In this document: one piece after another, positions 16,042 through 24,662 of the stretch
Layout: each line of letters starts with the position of its first letter
Numbering within the stretch: the stretch's first letter is position 1
Source: Verrucomicrobium sp. BvORR034
GTDB lineage: Bacteria > Verrucomicrobiota > Verrucomicrobiia > Verrucomicrobiales > Verrucomicrobiaceae
Assembly: GCF_000739635.1 (NCBI RefSeq)
Contig: NZ_BATQ01000139.1
Span: 1 to 42,161, forward strand
Length of the DNA stretch: 42,161 bases
Direction of reading: 5' to 3'
Position numbers and translations under genes: made by a program
The notes under the pieces: model-generated
What the model was told of the DNA's origin: nothing
Database searches by the model: none
The model's input: the letters and a program-made list of their open reading frames with translations, nothing else

Positions 16042-16928
16042 ATCCAGCAGATAATCGCCTTCTGCACATGCAGGCGGTTCTCCGCCTCGTGGAAGATCAC
16101 GTCAGCGTGTTGCTCAAGGACTTCGTCAGTGATCTCCTTCTCACGATAGGCCGGGAGGCAGTGCATGACGATGGCGTCCTTGGCAGCGTGCTGCATGAGA
16201 CCGGCGTTGATCTGGTAGGGCTTGAGGATCTCAATGCGCTGGGCGCTTTCCTCTTCTTTGCCCATGCTCACCCAGACGTCGGTGTACACCACGTCGGCAC
16301 CGGCAACGGCCTTGGCGGGGTCTGCCTCAAGCACGACCTTGTCGGTGCCGAGTTTTTCCATGAACACCGCCGGGGGCTGAAAAGCCTTGGGCGCGCCAAT
16401 GGTGAGATCAAAGCCAAGACGGGCAGCGGCCCACATCCAGGAGCGGGCCACGTTACAGTCGCCATCACCCAGGAAGCAGACTTTCTTCCCCAGCCAGCCT
16501 CCGAGGCGCTCGTGCATGACCTGGAGGTCGGCCAGGATCTGGCACGGATGCTCCTCGTCGGTGAGAGCGTTGATGGTGGGCAAATGACTGTACTCAGCGA
16601 ACTGCTCCACATCCGCCTGGGCGTAGGTACGAATGACCGCCCCATGCACCATGCGACCGAGGACACGGGCAGTGTCCTTGACAGGCTCGCCACGGCCAAG
16701 CTGGGTATCAGCACCACTGAGGAACATGACGCTGCCACCGAGCTCGCGGATGCCTACCTCAAAGCTGACGCGGGTGCGGGTGGAGGACTTGTTGAAAATG
16801 AGAGCCCACGTCTGACCGGTCAGCACCTGGGGAGTGGCGGCGCGGTTCTTGCGAAGGTCGGCACCGAGCTCGACGATGGCTGTGATCTCCTGAGCAGTAA
16901 GAGCCTCGATGGACAACAGGTTCTTCAT
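16023..16928 (-). CDS. argF: Ornithine carbamoyltransferase
   Basis: A 301-residue enzyme forming citrulline from ornithine and carbamoyl phosphate in the cytoplasm. The carbamoyl-phosphate loop is S49-T50-R51-T52-R53 and the ornithine-site HCLP is at 256-259 (MHCLPAYREKEIT). The segment DVWVSMGKEEES is the family's SMG ornithine-binding motif, and DEEHPCQILADL is also typical. The start is the ATG at 16928; an upstream in-frame extension lacks family similarity. It is the last gene of the minus-strand arginine set, 74 bp downstream of argD. Its C-terminal codons and stop lie inside a pyrimidine repeat tract. Confidence 0.96.
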   Translation of the reverse strand: MKNLLSIEALTAQEITAIVELGADLRKNRAATPQVLTGQTWALIFNKSSTRTRVSFEVGIRELGGSVMFLSGADTQLGRGEPVKDTARVLGRMVHGAVIRTYAQADVEQFAEYSHLPTINALTDEEHPCQILADLQVMHERLGGWLGKKVCFLGDGDCNVARSWMWAAARLGFDLTIGAPKAFQPPAVFMEKLGTDKVVLEADPAKAVAGADVVYTDVWVSMGKEEESAQRIEILKPYQINAGLMQHAAKDAIVMHCLPAYREKEITDEVLEQHADVIFHEAENRLHVQKAIICWMVGGEG

Positions 16929-17002
16929 GGGACGATGTGGGCTGAAAAAGGTGAAAGGAATTCGGAGCGGGAGTGCGGACACATTCCGCTCCGAAGCAGG
17001 AT

Positions 17003-18280
17003 CTAGGCGAGGGCGGAGAGGATAGATTTCATGATGCTGAGGCCCTCCTGTGCCTCGGCGTCGGAGGTGTTCATGGGCGCAAGCCAGCGGATGACCTTGG
17101 GACCCGCAGGCACGACCAGCAGGCCGGCATCCATGAGGAGCTTGGTCACCCAGATGGAAGGCAGCTTGCCAGAGGCCTTGAAGTCCTCGCGCGCCTCAAT
17201 GAGGTCGGTATTCAGCTCGAACCCGAGCATGAAACCAAAACCGCGGGTGGCAGTGAGGGCGGGCAAATTCCAGGAGGCAACCTCCTGAACGATGCGTTCA
17301 CCCATCTCCTTGGACCTGGCGATGAGGCCATCACGAAGGATGACCTTGAGCGTGGCCATGGCCGTGGCGCAGGCCAGCGGGGAGCCGCCGTAGGTGGTGC
17401 CGTGGCTGCCGGCACCGAGCAGGTTGCAAAGGCGCACAGCATCCGGCTCCGGGCCAATGGCGCGGTCCCGCGTCCAGAAGCTGCCGAGGGCATAACCCGA
17501 ACCGATGGACTTGGCCCAGCTGATGGCGTCAGGCAGAATCTCATCACCGGGGATGATGCTGCGCCAGCCGCCAGGCTCTCCGGTCCGGCCCAGACCGCAC
17601 TGCACCTCGTCCAGCAGGAGCAGCAGGTCGTGCTGATCCCGCAAGGCTGCGGCGGCGCGGAGGAACTCCGGCGTGGCCACGTTTACCCCGCTCTCACCCT
17701 GGACCGGTTCGAACAGGATGCCGACGGTGTTCTCATTCACCGCGGCCTTGAGAGCCTCCACATCATTGAACGGGATGTACTTGAACCCCGGCAGGAGCGG
17801 GCCGAAACCGCCGTGGATCTTTTCCTGCGCCGTAGCCGTCATGGTCGCAAACGTACGGCCGTGGAAGCTGCCAGTGCAGGTGATGATCTCGAACCGGGGG
17901 CTGCCGTCCGCCTTCGGCCGGGTGGTGCCGAAACGACGGGCCAGCTTGATGAGCCCCTCATTGGCCTCCGCCCCGCTGTTGCTGAAGAAGCACTTTCCGG
18001 GGATGCCCATGACTTTCTCCACCAGCATCTCGGCAAGCTCGCCCTGCTGGCGGATGCAGTACCAGTTGGAAATGTGAATCAAAGTGGCGGCCTGGGTCTG
18101 AATGGCCTCCACCACCTCCGGATGACAATGGCCTACGGGACACACCGCCACTCCACCAGCAAAGTCCAGATACTTGCGGCCATCCCGATCCCAAACATAC
18201 GTGCCCAGACCTCGCTCCGGCCAGAAGTCGTAACGGCCGTAGTTGGGCATGACGTATTTCTCGATCAGGGTCTGGGACAT
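17003..18280 (-). CDS. argD: Acetylornithine aminotransferase
   Basis: A 425-residue class-III PLP aminotransferase converting N-acetylglutamate semialdehyde to N-acetylornithine. Visible features are YLDFAGGVAVCPVGHCHPEV near the N-terminus, the FFSNSGAEANEGLIKLAR cofactor segment, LLLLDEVQCGLGRTG with the cofactor aspartate, and the Schiff-base lysine K257 in ISWAKSIGSG. The GAGSHGTTYGGSPLACA segment is typical. It is somewhat longer than the usual 390-400 residues. ArgD enzymes often also serve lysine synthesis (succinyl-DAP). It sits between argB and argF; the 159-bp gap to argB carries simple TCTT-rich sequence. Confidence 0.95.
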   Translation of the reverse strand: MSQTLIEKYVMPNYGRYDFWPERGLGTYVWDRDGRKYLDFAGGVAVCPVGHCHPEVVEAIQTQAATLIHISNWYCIRQQGELAEMLVEKVMGIPGKCFFSNSGAEANEGLIKLARRFGTTRPKADGSPRFEIITCTGSFHGRTFATMTATAQEKIHGGFGPLLPGFKYIPFNDVEALKAAVNENTVGILFEPVQGESGVNVATPEFLRAAAALRDQHDLLLLLDEVQCGLGRTGEPGGWRSIIPGDEILPDAISWAKSIGSGYALGSFWTRDRAIGPEPDAVRLCNLLGAGSHGTTYGGSPLACATAMATLKVILRDGLIARSKEMGERIVQEVASWNLPALTATRGFGFMLGFELNTDLIEAREDFKASGKLPSIWVTKLLMDAGLLVVPAGPKVIRWLAPMNTSDAEAQEGLSIMKSILSALA

Positions 18281-18439
18281 CTTCGTTTGGAGGTGTGGGG
18301 GTGGGTTAGGAGTGGGTGGGTGGTTTGAGGGTCAGGGAGCTTCGATGCAGTGCGCCAGTGGGCAGTGCGTCGGTGCGTCAGGTTCGTCGTTTGTTGCTTG
18401 AATCAGGTCTTCTGTCTTTTGTCTTCCAGTCTTGTGTCT

Positions 18440-19324
18440 TTACAGAACAATCTCCGTGCCAATGCCGGTGTCGGTGAAGCACTCGAGGATGACGGAGTGC
18501 GGGATGCGGCCGTCAATCATGTGCACCTTGCCCACACCACCGCGCAGGGAGTCCACGGCGCTGTCCACCTTGGGGATCATGCCGCCGGAGATGATGCCTT
18601 CCCTCTTGAGCTGGTCGATGGCGGTCGGGTTCAAGGAAGGAATGAGAGTGCTGTTGTCCTTGGGATCACGCATCACCCCCAACACATCGCTCAGGAAGAT
18701 GAGCTTGGTGGCCTTGAGTTTCTTGGCCAGGGCGCAGGCGGCGATGTCGGCATTCACATTGAGCGTGGCGCGAGATCCGATCTCGCGGGCCACAGGGGAG
18801 ACAACGGGGACGACCTCACCCGCAACGGCGAGATCCACAATGGAGGTGTCGCATTCCACAACCTCCCCCACATAGCCGATGTCCACAGCCTCGCCTGTGG
18901 CGGGGTCGGTACCCTTCATGCGCTGGCCGCGGAAGACGGTGGTACCGGCCAGGCCAATGGCCTTGCCACCTGCGGACTTGATGCGCTCCACCAGATCGGG
19001 GTTGATGACGCGAGCAAGAGTCTCCTCCACGATGCTGATGGTCGCATCATCTGTAACGCGCAGACCGCCCACGAAGCGGGCCTCCAGTCCGGCATCCTTC
19101 ATGGCCTTGTTGATGGCCTTGCCGCCACCGTGGACCAGCACGGGGTTGATGCCCACGGCCTCCAGAAAGACGATGTCACGCAGGAGGCTGTCCACCAGGG
19201 ACTGCTCCTCCATGGCGCTGCCACCCACCTTGATGAGGAAGGTCTGACCGCGGAAGTTCTGAATGTAAGGCAGGGCCTCCAGCAGCACGGCGGCCTGACG
19301 GATGGAATCAGCGGACTGGCTCAT
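18440..19324 (-). CDS. argB: Acetylglutamate kinase
   Basis: A 294-residue amino-acid kinase that phosphorylates N-acetylglutamate. Family motifs are IKVGGSAM near residue 30, VHGGGKAINKAM around 65-80, LRVTDDATISIVEETL and the ATP-site segment TKLIFLSDVLGVM. The start chosen is the ATG at 19324, just after a pyrimidine-rich leader. The in-frame upstream extension translates that leader and is not a credible N-terminus. It is 115 bp downstream of argJ. In cyclic arginine pathways this enzyme is the usual target of arginine feedback inhibition, but I cannot tell from motifs alone whether this one is inhibited. Confidence 0.95.
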   Translation of the reverse strand: MSQSADSIRQAAVLLEALPYIQNFRGQTFLIKVGGSAMEEQSLVDSLLRDIVFLEAVGINPVLVHGGGKAINKAMKDAGLEARFVGGLRVTDDATISIVEETLARVINPDLVERIKSAGGKAIGLAGTTVFRGQRMKGTDPATGEAVDIGYVGEVVECDTSIVDLAVAGEVVPVVSPVAREIGSRATLNVNADIAACALAKKLKATKLIFLSDVLGVMRDPKDNSTLIPSLNPTAIDQLKREGIISGGMIPKVDSAVDSLRGGVGKVHMIDGRIPHSVILECFTDTGIGTEIVL

Positions 19325-19439
19325 GGGTGGGAGAGGGAAAAGGGGTAAGGAAAGAGGGAGAAGGAAATACAGTTGCCACCCAGTGGAGAAACCCATAGAG
19401 GCTGGCGAATCCTGAGATCTCCTCTGATGAAAGGAGGGA

Positions 19440-20717
19440 TCAGGCGAGGCCGGTCTGTCGCTTGGCGTGGATGGCCGCGGAGTATTCGCTGGAGTTGAAG
19501 TCCACGTACTCCTCGCTCAGGTCGGTGGTGAAGACGTTGTAGGACGCGTCACCGAGGTTCAGGTCGATCGTGACCGTGAACTTGGGCTTGGCGGTGACTT
19601 TCTCCAACTCCTTGACCGGGGTGTTCGTGGCCAGACCACCCTTGGTAGCGCAAAGACCGCCGAAGTAGATGTCCACCAGCTCCTCACGGATGCGGGCCTT
19701 CGCATAACCCACGGCATGCATGACGCGGCCCCAGTTGGGGTCGCCGCCGTGCCAGGAGCATTTCACCAGCATGGACTTGGCCACGGTCTCGGCCACGGCC
19801 TTGGCATCCTGGTAGGTGCGGGCGCCCTGCACGCGAATTTCCACGAACTTCGTCACGCGCTCGCCGTCGCTGACGATCATCTTGGCGAGCTGCATCATCA
19901 CGTGACGCAGGGCCGCACGGAAGATCTCGGTGCATGGGGACTTGCTCTTGATGAGAGGCACATCGCTGGCGCCGTTGCTCATGACGATGACGGTGTCATT
20001 CGTGCTGGTGTCGCCGTCGATGGTGATGCGGTTGAAAGTCTGCTCCACGGCGGCCTGGGTGGCGCGTTTGAGCTCGGACTGGTCCACCTTCGCATCCGTC
20101 GTGATGAAGGCGAGCATGGTGGCCATGTTCGGGCAGATCATGCCGGCCCCCTTGGCAATGCCGCCCACGCGGAAGGTCTGCCCCTCGCATTCCACCTCAA
20201 TGGCAACGGTCTTGGGCTTGGTATCGCTGGTCATGATGGCCTGCTCGGCCTGCTCAGAACCCTCGAGGTTCAAGGATGCAACAAGATCCCCCACCCTGGG
20301 CACGATGCGCTCTATGGGCATGGGCATGCCGATGATGCCGGTGGAGCACACCAGCACCTGGCGCATTTTCACCCCCAGCTTTTCGGCCGTGGCCTTGGTC
20401 ATGGCCTTGGCATCACGGATCCCCTGCGGACCGGTGCAGGCGTTGGCGTTGCCGCTGTTGGCAATGATGGCGCGCACATCGCCCACCTTCACATGCTGCT
20501 GGGATACGCGAACGCAGCCCGCCTTCACCCGGCTCGTGGTGAAGCAAGCCTCCGTGGCCGTGGGCAGGTCGGAGGCGATCAGCGCCAAGTCCAGACGAGT
20601 GGCCGTGGGGTTCTTGATCCCGCAGGAAATGGCTCCGGCACGGAACCCCTTGGGAGCAGTAACGCCTCCGGGGATTTCCTTGAAGACGAAGTCGTTGGCG
20701 GTGTCAGGCGAGGTCAT
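19440..20717 (-). CDS. argJ: Arginine biosynthesis protein ArgJ (ornithine acetyltransferase)
   Basis: A 425-residue enzyme that transfers acetyl from N-acetylornithine to glutamate, and in bifunctional forms also uses acetyl-CoA. The self-cleavage site is visible: KGAGMICPNMATMLAF, with the nucleophile T200 that becomes the N-terminus of the beta chain. The NANSGNANACTG-like segment (IIANSGNANACTG) and the C-terminal DLSEEYVDFNSSEY are also typical. The start is the ATG at 20717; the longer frame has an unlikely Pro-rich N-terminus. Its presence means the arginine route recycles acetyl groups. Whether it is bifunctional cannot be decided here. Confidence 0.95.
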   Translation of the reverse strand: MTSPDTANDFVFKEIPGGVTAPKGFRAGAISCGIKNPTATRLDLALIASDLPTATEACFTTSRVKAGCVRVSQQHVKVGDVRAIIANSGNANACTGPQGIRDAKAMTKATAEKLGVKMRQVLVCSTGIIGMPMPIERIVPRVGDLVASLNLEGSEQAEQAIMTSDTKPKTVAIEVECEGQTFRVGGIAKGAGMICPNMATMLAFITTDAKVDQSELKRATQAAVEQTFNRITIDGDTSTNDTVIVMSNGASDVPLIKSKSPCTEIFRAALRHVMMQLAKMIVSDGERVTKFVEIRVQGARTYQDAKAVAETVAKSMLVKCSWHGGDPNWGRVMHAVGYAKARIREELVDIYFGGLCATKGGLATNTPVKELEKVTAKPKFTVTIDLNLGDASYNVFTTDLSEEYVDFNSSEYSAAIHAKRQTGLA

Positions 20718-20979
20718 GAGAGTAGCGGGGATTTGTGAAAGGGATCGATGCGGATGCGAAAGCCGGGGCGGGAGTCGTTGCCACAGGGCGGAAACGAACA
20801 CTGGTGCCGACGGCGGAGGAATCAGGGCAGCCATCGGACAGGGCATTGCCCTGTCGTCGTGGGAGTCGGCTGCCTGGGAGCATCTGATTCATGGTGGAAC
20901 GGGTCAAAAGGGAGAACCGAAGAATGGAGGTGATTTTTTCACTAGAGAAGAAAAACTTTCCCGGCCGCCGGCGCAGAAA

Positions 20980-22029
20980 TCACACCACCTGAAGGCCTGC
21001 GTTTTCCGCGAAGCCAAAGGCGATATTGAAATTCTGCACGGCCTGGCCAGAGGCACCTTTGACGAGATTGTCCTCAGCGCTCAGCAGCAGGAGACGCCCC
21101 GCGCCAGCGTCGTAGGCCCAACCCACGTCGATGAAATTGGTGCCGGTGACGTTCTTCGTGTCCGGACTCTGGTTGCGACCGAGCAGCCGCACAAAGGGGC
21201 GTCCGGCGTAAGCGGTGGCGTAGGCGGCCTCCACTTCCTCCAGAGTGACACCCTCCCTGAGACCGGCAAAGATGGTGGTGCAGATGCCCTGATTCACCGG
21301 AATGAGATGGGGCACAAAAGTGAACTTCACGGGCTGACCTGCGGCGAGATCCAGCTCCTGGCCGATCTCGCTAACATGCCGGTGGCGCGGGATGCCGTAG
21401 CTGCGCACGCTCTCGTTGCATTCACAGAAGAGAAAAGCGGTCTTGGCCTCGCGACCAGCCCCGCTCACCCCGCTCATGCTGGAGACGGCGATGGGCGATT
21501 CATCAAGCAGCCCCGCCTTGAGCAACGGCAGCAGCGGAACGAGCACGCTGGTGGGATAGCAGCCGGGGCAGGCAATGAGCCGGGCGTCCCGGATCTCCGC
21601 AGCGCGCATCTCCGGAAGTGCGTACACGGCCTCGGCCAGCAATTCGGGCGAGGGATGGGCGTGGCCGTAGTGATCCGCATAGATCTCGGCGCTGCGCAAA
21701 CGGAAGTCTGCGCTCAGGTCAATGACCCGCAACCCGGCGGCGAGGAGACCGACGGCAAACTGGTGCGCCACCCCATGCGGGAGGGCCAGGAAGGCAACCT
21801 CCGCCCCAGTGGCGGCAATGGCGTCGATGTCCGGGGCCATGAAAGAGATGGCATCCGCCTGGGCGATGCCTCGAAATCGCGGGAACTCAGAAGTCAGGGG
21901 CTTGCCAGCCAGCGCGCGGGAGGTCACCGCGGTGAGCTCGGCGTGCGGGTGCAGGAGGAGCAGACGCAACAGTTCCCTGCCGGAATAACCACTGGCGCCA
22001 ACGACTGCGACTTTAACTTTCTGGGACAT
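20980..22029 (-). CDS. argC: N-acetyl-gamma-glutamyl-phosphate reductase
   Basis: A 349-residue NADP-dependent reductase producing N-acetylglutamate semialdehyde. It starts with VAVVGASGYSGRELLRLL (cofactor loop), has ALPHGVAH, the catalytic C157 in IACPGCYPTSVLVPL, and GVSGAGREAK and PHLIPVNQGICTT, all diagnostic. It is the first gene of the minus-strand arginine series. A 262-bp gap separates it from argJ, so argJ may have its own promoter. The leader is C/T-rich with no Shine-Dalgarno. Confidence 0.96.
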   Translation of the reverse strand: MSQKVKVAVVGASGYSGRELLRLLLLHPHAELTAVTSRALAGKPLTSEFPRFRGIAQADAISFMAPDIDAIAATGAEVAFLALPHGVAHQFAVGLLAAGLRVIDLSADFRLRSAEIYADHYGHAHPSPELLAEAVYALPEMRAAEIRDARLIACPGCYPTSVLVPLLPLLKAGLLDESPIAVSSMSGVSGAGREAKTAFLFCECNESVRSYGIPRHRHVSEIGQELDLAAGQPVKFTFVPHLIPVNQGICTTIFAGLREGVTLEEVEAAYATAYAGRPFVRLLGRNQSPDTKNVTGTNFIDVGWAYDAGAGRLLLLSAEDNLVKGASGQAVQNFNIAFGFAENAGLQVV

Positions 22030-22411
22030 GAGTCATGAGGGGAAGGGCGGAAGATGGTTCGCATCGTCCGGGGTGCAAGATGCTTTTCGTGAGATTATGG
22101 GAAGGTAGTTAACAAGTGCTTGGTTCTGGGCTGGCGTCAGGGGTGAAGAGTGGGCATTGGTCCGGAATTGCGGTGTGAAAGCCTGGTGCAGGATATGGGA
22201 TACGGTGGAGGCGGATCGGAGAGGTGTTTGAGAACGGCTGAGAACTGCACGTTGGCAGGCCAGGTCCACCCACCGGAGAGCAAAGACGATGCCCTCCCCA
22301 CCCCGTTCCAAGAGGTTCCGGCAGAATGTTTTGGAAAAAATGCATCCGGCACTTGAATTCTTTTCACAACGCGCCACACTGCCGTCCCGCCAAACAAACC
22401 GAATCTGATCG
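22030..22411. other. Intergenic region between argC and tRNA-Pro
   Basis: This gap of 382 bp should hold the divergent promoters of the arginine genes and of the tRNA. I found no convincing -35/-10 pair, arginine box, hairpin terminator or coding frame. Confidence 0.5.
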
Positions 22412-22488
<77 letters not shown>

Positions 22489-22516
22489 GATTCAGGTAAG
22501 TGAAAGCGGAAAGCCA

Positions 22517-22541
22517 GGAGCCCATCAGGGCTCCTTTTTTT
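22517..22541 (+). terminator. Rho-independent terminator of tRNA-Pro
   Basis: A perfect 7-bp GC-rich stem (GGAGCCC-ATCA-GGGCTCC) followed directly by seven T residues, 28 nt after the tRNA. It is the clearest intrinsic terminator in the window. Confidence 0.93.
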
Positions 22542-22877
22542 GTGGCATGTTACGGCGATGCCCCTGCAAGCCGGGGGATTCGAGGAAGCACGGGTGAGGC
22601 TAAGGCAGCCCTGAACGCAATCCTTGAATCGTGGCGCAAAAATCGGAACGGCTCTTTGAGTCTGGCATTCACCTTCACAAGAAAGGTGGCTTGCCGGCTC
22701 CTGCGATGGAAGGACCGCCTCACGGCAAGATAAAGCGATGACCTTCATCGGCGCATCGTTATTTCCTAGACAAGGCAGGAGAATGAACCCTTCCGCTGCG
22801 CTTTCCCCCGGCCCCCGCAATTGGGTGCCGGACCACTAACCCGTTGTGGGAAGTGTTGGAGAGCTTATTTTGCTGAT
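22542..22877. other. Gap after tRNA-Pro without a credible gene
   Basis: A stretch of 336 bp. Short open frames exist but have no plausible start context or family features. I found no integrase fragment and no second copy of the tRNA 3' end, so tRNA-targeted integration is not demonstrated. Confidence 0.5.
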
Positions 22878-23066
22878 ATGCGGAACTACACCATTATCTT
22901 CGCAAACGGAGAACGGAAACACTATCAGGCTCAAGGCCACGTTACAGGCCGGGAGGCGTTTGTTCTCATTCAAGACAACGGGGAACACGTGCGTTTCCCC
23001 ATGAGCAAGCTCAGAGGATGGCAACTGGTGACGACTCCTGCCCCAGCTTTGCGAGGGATCGCCTGA
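22878..23066 (+). CDS. Small hypothetical protein, 62 residues
   Basis: A 62-codon frame beginning MRNYTIIFANGERKHY. The predicted pattern is beta-rich: YTIIFANG, REAFVLIQDNGEHVRFPMSKLRGWQLV, then a short Pro/Ala tail. I recognise no family. The in-frame extension to 22821 is less likely because it adds a Cys/Arg-rich N-terminus. The alternating hydrophobic pattern makes it more believable than the surrounding frames, but coding status is unproven. Confidence 0.45.
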   Translation: MRNYTIIFANGERKHYQAQGHVTGREAFVLIQDNGEHVRFPMSKLRGWQLVTTPAPALRGIA

Positions 23067-23266
23067 GGTCAGTTGAGGGCCTCGCGTGATCGTCGCCCAT
23101 GGGGAGACACATCGGGCCATGCGGACCTGATCAAGAACCGGGACGGTTCTTCTACTTTGCCCGTCACGGCGCTTGACCGTGATGCGACGCGGTCTCCAGC
23201 TTTGACTTGCCTGGACGACGACACCGGAGATGGTGAGGGACCATCTCACCAAGTGCCCCAGGTCGC

Positions 23267-23785
23267 ATGGATTCAGACAAACATCATCGAGGGCCACGCC
23301 CATGGGAGAACGAGTATGAAGAAATCCAACAGCTCCTCCGTGACTACGGCCTGACATCGGCCCGTTCCCGAGTCGCCTGGCAGGCGGACATGTTCCACTG
23401 CTATTACTGGCGGCTCTTTGGCATCAGGGAAGTCCAGGGCTGGAAAATGGAGGCGGTATTGCAGAACGGTCTCTGGCAATGCCTTGTGAGAGGTGTCATC
23501 CGGATGGTGGCGGAGGCCGCAGCATGTACCGCAGACCCCTTGGGATTCTTGGTCGTGGACGCGGTGACCCAGCTGGAAGAGCGCATCAAGCACTACAGCC
23601 TCCAGGTGGCGGAAAAAATTGATGCCGTAAAGATGGAGGTGGATCTGCAGCGTGCTCTTGAAAACCTTGAGGTGACGCTGTCTGTCGCGTACGCTGGCAT
23701 CCCCTTGGCGCGACCTTACAGTCTGAACGCAACCTCTTCAGCGGTGCGAGTTGGCTGGAGGGACTGGGAGGCTGAGCCGGAATAG
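23267..23785 (+). CDS. Hypothetical protein, 172 residues
   Basis: An orphan frame with a charged, probably helical N-terminal half (ENEYEEIQQLLRDYGLTSARSRVAWQADMFHCYYW), a short mostly hydrophobic middle (CTADPLGFLVVDAVTQLEERI) and a coiled, acidic segment (VAEKIDAVKMEVDLQRALENLEVTL). I recognise no domain and see no signal peptide. It ends 12 bp before direct-repeat copy A that precedes the SMI1/KNR4-like gene. It could belong to a polymorphic-toxin type patch, but nothing in the sequence shows that. Confidence 0.48.
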   Translation: MDSDKHHRGPRPWENEYEEIQQLLRDYGLTSARSRVAWQADMFHCYYWRLFGIREVQGWKMEAVLQNGLWQCLVRGVIRMVAEAAACTADPLGFLVVDAVTQLEERIKHYSLQVAEKIDAVKMEVDLQRALENLEVTLSVAYAGIPLARPYSLNATSSAVRVGWRDWEAEPE

Positions 23786-23796
23786 CCCCCTCCCCA

Positions 23797-23870
23797 GCAA
23801 TCATCCGATCCATGCCTCAAAAATCTTGCCAGTCGGCGCGGCATATCGTTCCCTTACAACATGCACCAAC
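23797..23870 (+). repeat. 74-bp direct repeat, copy A
   Basis: It aligns without gaps to 24589-24662 with about 12 mismatches (roughly 84 percent identity). Shared words include GCAATCATCCGATCC at the start and ATGCACCAAC at the end. Copy A lies just upstream of the SMI1/KNR4-like gene; copy B lies over the start of the paraoxonase-like gene. The unit length between copies is 792 bp. Confidence 0.8.
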
Positions 23871-23945
23871 TCATCGCATGGGAGCAGCCTGGTCACTCCG
23901 TTGTGAGGCGGTGCAGCGAAGATCAATCCGCCCTCCTGCTCCGCC

Positions 23946-24500
23946 ATGTTTGGAATCGATGAACTGGTCGCCGTCGTTCCGCCTCCGTCCACGCCAAACG
24001 TCAGAATGACGCAAGCGGACTGGATGCAGATCTTCGCTCATATGGGCACCCGGTTGCCGGGTGACTTTGTGGCAGCGTACGAGCGCTACGGAGAGGGGCA
24101 CTTCTTCTCCCACAGCCACAAGACTTCGGCCTACCTCTCCTTGTGCGCCGGGGTGATGAGCATGCAGTATCTCAACTTTGTGCCAAGGCGGCTCTCGGAC
24201 CTGCGGGTGCAGAAGGAAAAACGCCCGAAATCCGTTCCTCTGCCCCTCTACTGGGAACCCGGAGGATTGTTGCCATGGGCGACGGCGGGCAACCAGATCG
24301 ACCTCTGCTGGCAGGTTCGGGGAGAACTGGTGGACAACTGGCATGTTGTCGTTCTGAGGGCCGCTCAAGGCGAGCACCAGGTGTTTGAGATGAGTGCCAT
24401 GCAGTTTCTGGCGCGCGTCATCACGGGAAGAATTTCGTGTCCCCTGCTGCCAAAAGGCTTCCCAGGAGAAAAGGGAGTCGGGTTTAGGACCTTCCATTAG
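23946..24500 (+). CDS. SMI1/KNR4 (SUKH) family protein
   Basis: A 184-residue protein with SUKH-type features: an N-terminal helix after MTQADWMQIFAH, LPGDFVAAYERYGEGHFF (the typical helix-plus-YG motif), a long strand region with PLYWEPGGLLPWATAGNQIDLCWQV, and DNWHVVVLRAAQG. Many SUKH proteins are immunity proteins against nuclease or deaminase toxins, but no toxin gene is adjacent, and stand-alone SUKH proteins have other roles. It is flanked by 74-bp direct repeats (23797-23870 and 24589-24662). A 33-codon frame from the repeat's ATG (23861-23962) overlaps its start. Confidence 0.72.
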   Translation: MFGIDELVAVVPPPSTPNVRMTQADWMQIFAHMGTRLPGDFVAAYERYGEGHFFSHSHKTSAYLSLCAGVMSMQYLNFVPRRLSDLRVQKEKRPKSVPLPLYWEPGGLLPWATAGNQIDLCWQVRGELVDNWHVVVLRAAQGEHQVFEMSAMQFLARVITGRISCPLLPKGFPGEKGVGFRTFH

Positions 24501-24588
24501 CGCAACGGAATCGCTCGAGGGCTTTATGTGTCAGCATCGACACAAACGTCCACCGTAAAAATGAGTCCAGGACTGCTAACCTGACCCG

Positions 24589-24662
24589 GCAATCATCCGA
24601 TCCGTGCCTCAAAATCCTTGCCAGCAGGCGAGGCATGCTGTTCCCTTATTCCATGCACCAAC
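24589..24662 (+). repeat. 74-bp direct repeat, copy B
   Basis: Partner of 23797-23870. This copy contains the likely start codon (24653) of the paraoxonase-like gene, so the repeat includes the 5' untranslated region and the first codons MHQ of that gene. Confidence 0.8.

Noticed and set aside
16973-18328. 451-codon plus-strand frame across argD
   Set aside because: Antisense shadow of a firmly identified gene; His/Gly/Arg-rich with no family features.
19412-19443. Hairpin between argJ and argB (CTGA..TCTCCT / AGGAGGGATCAG)
   Set aside because: The stem has a 3-by-3 internal mismatch and no T tract on the minus strand, so it is not a convincing terminator or riboswitch.
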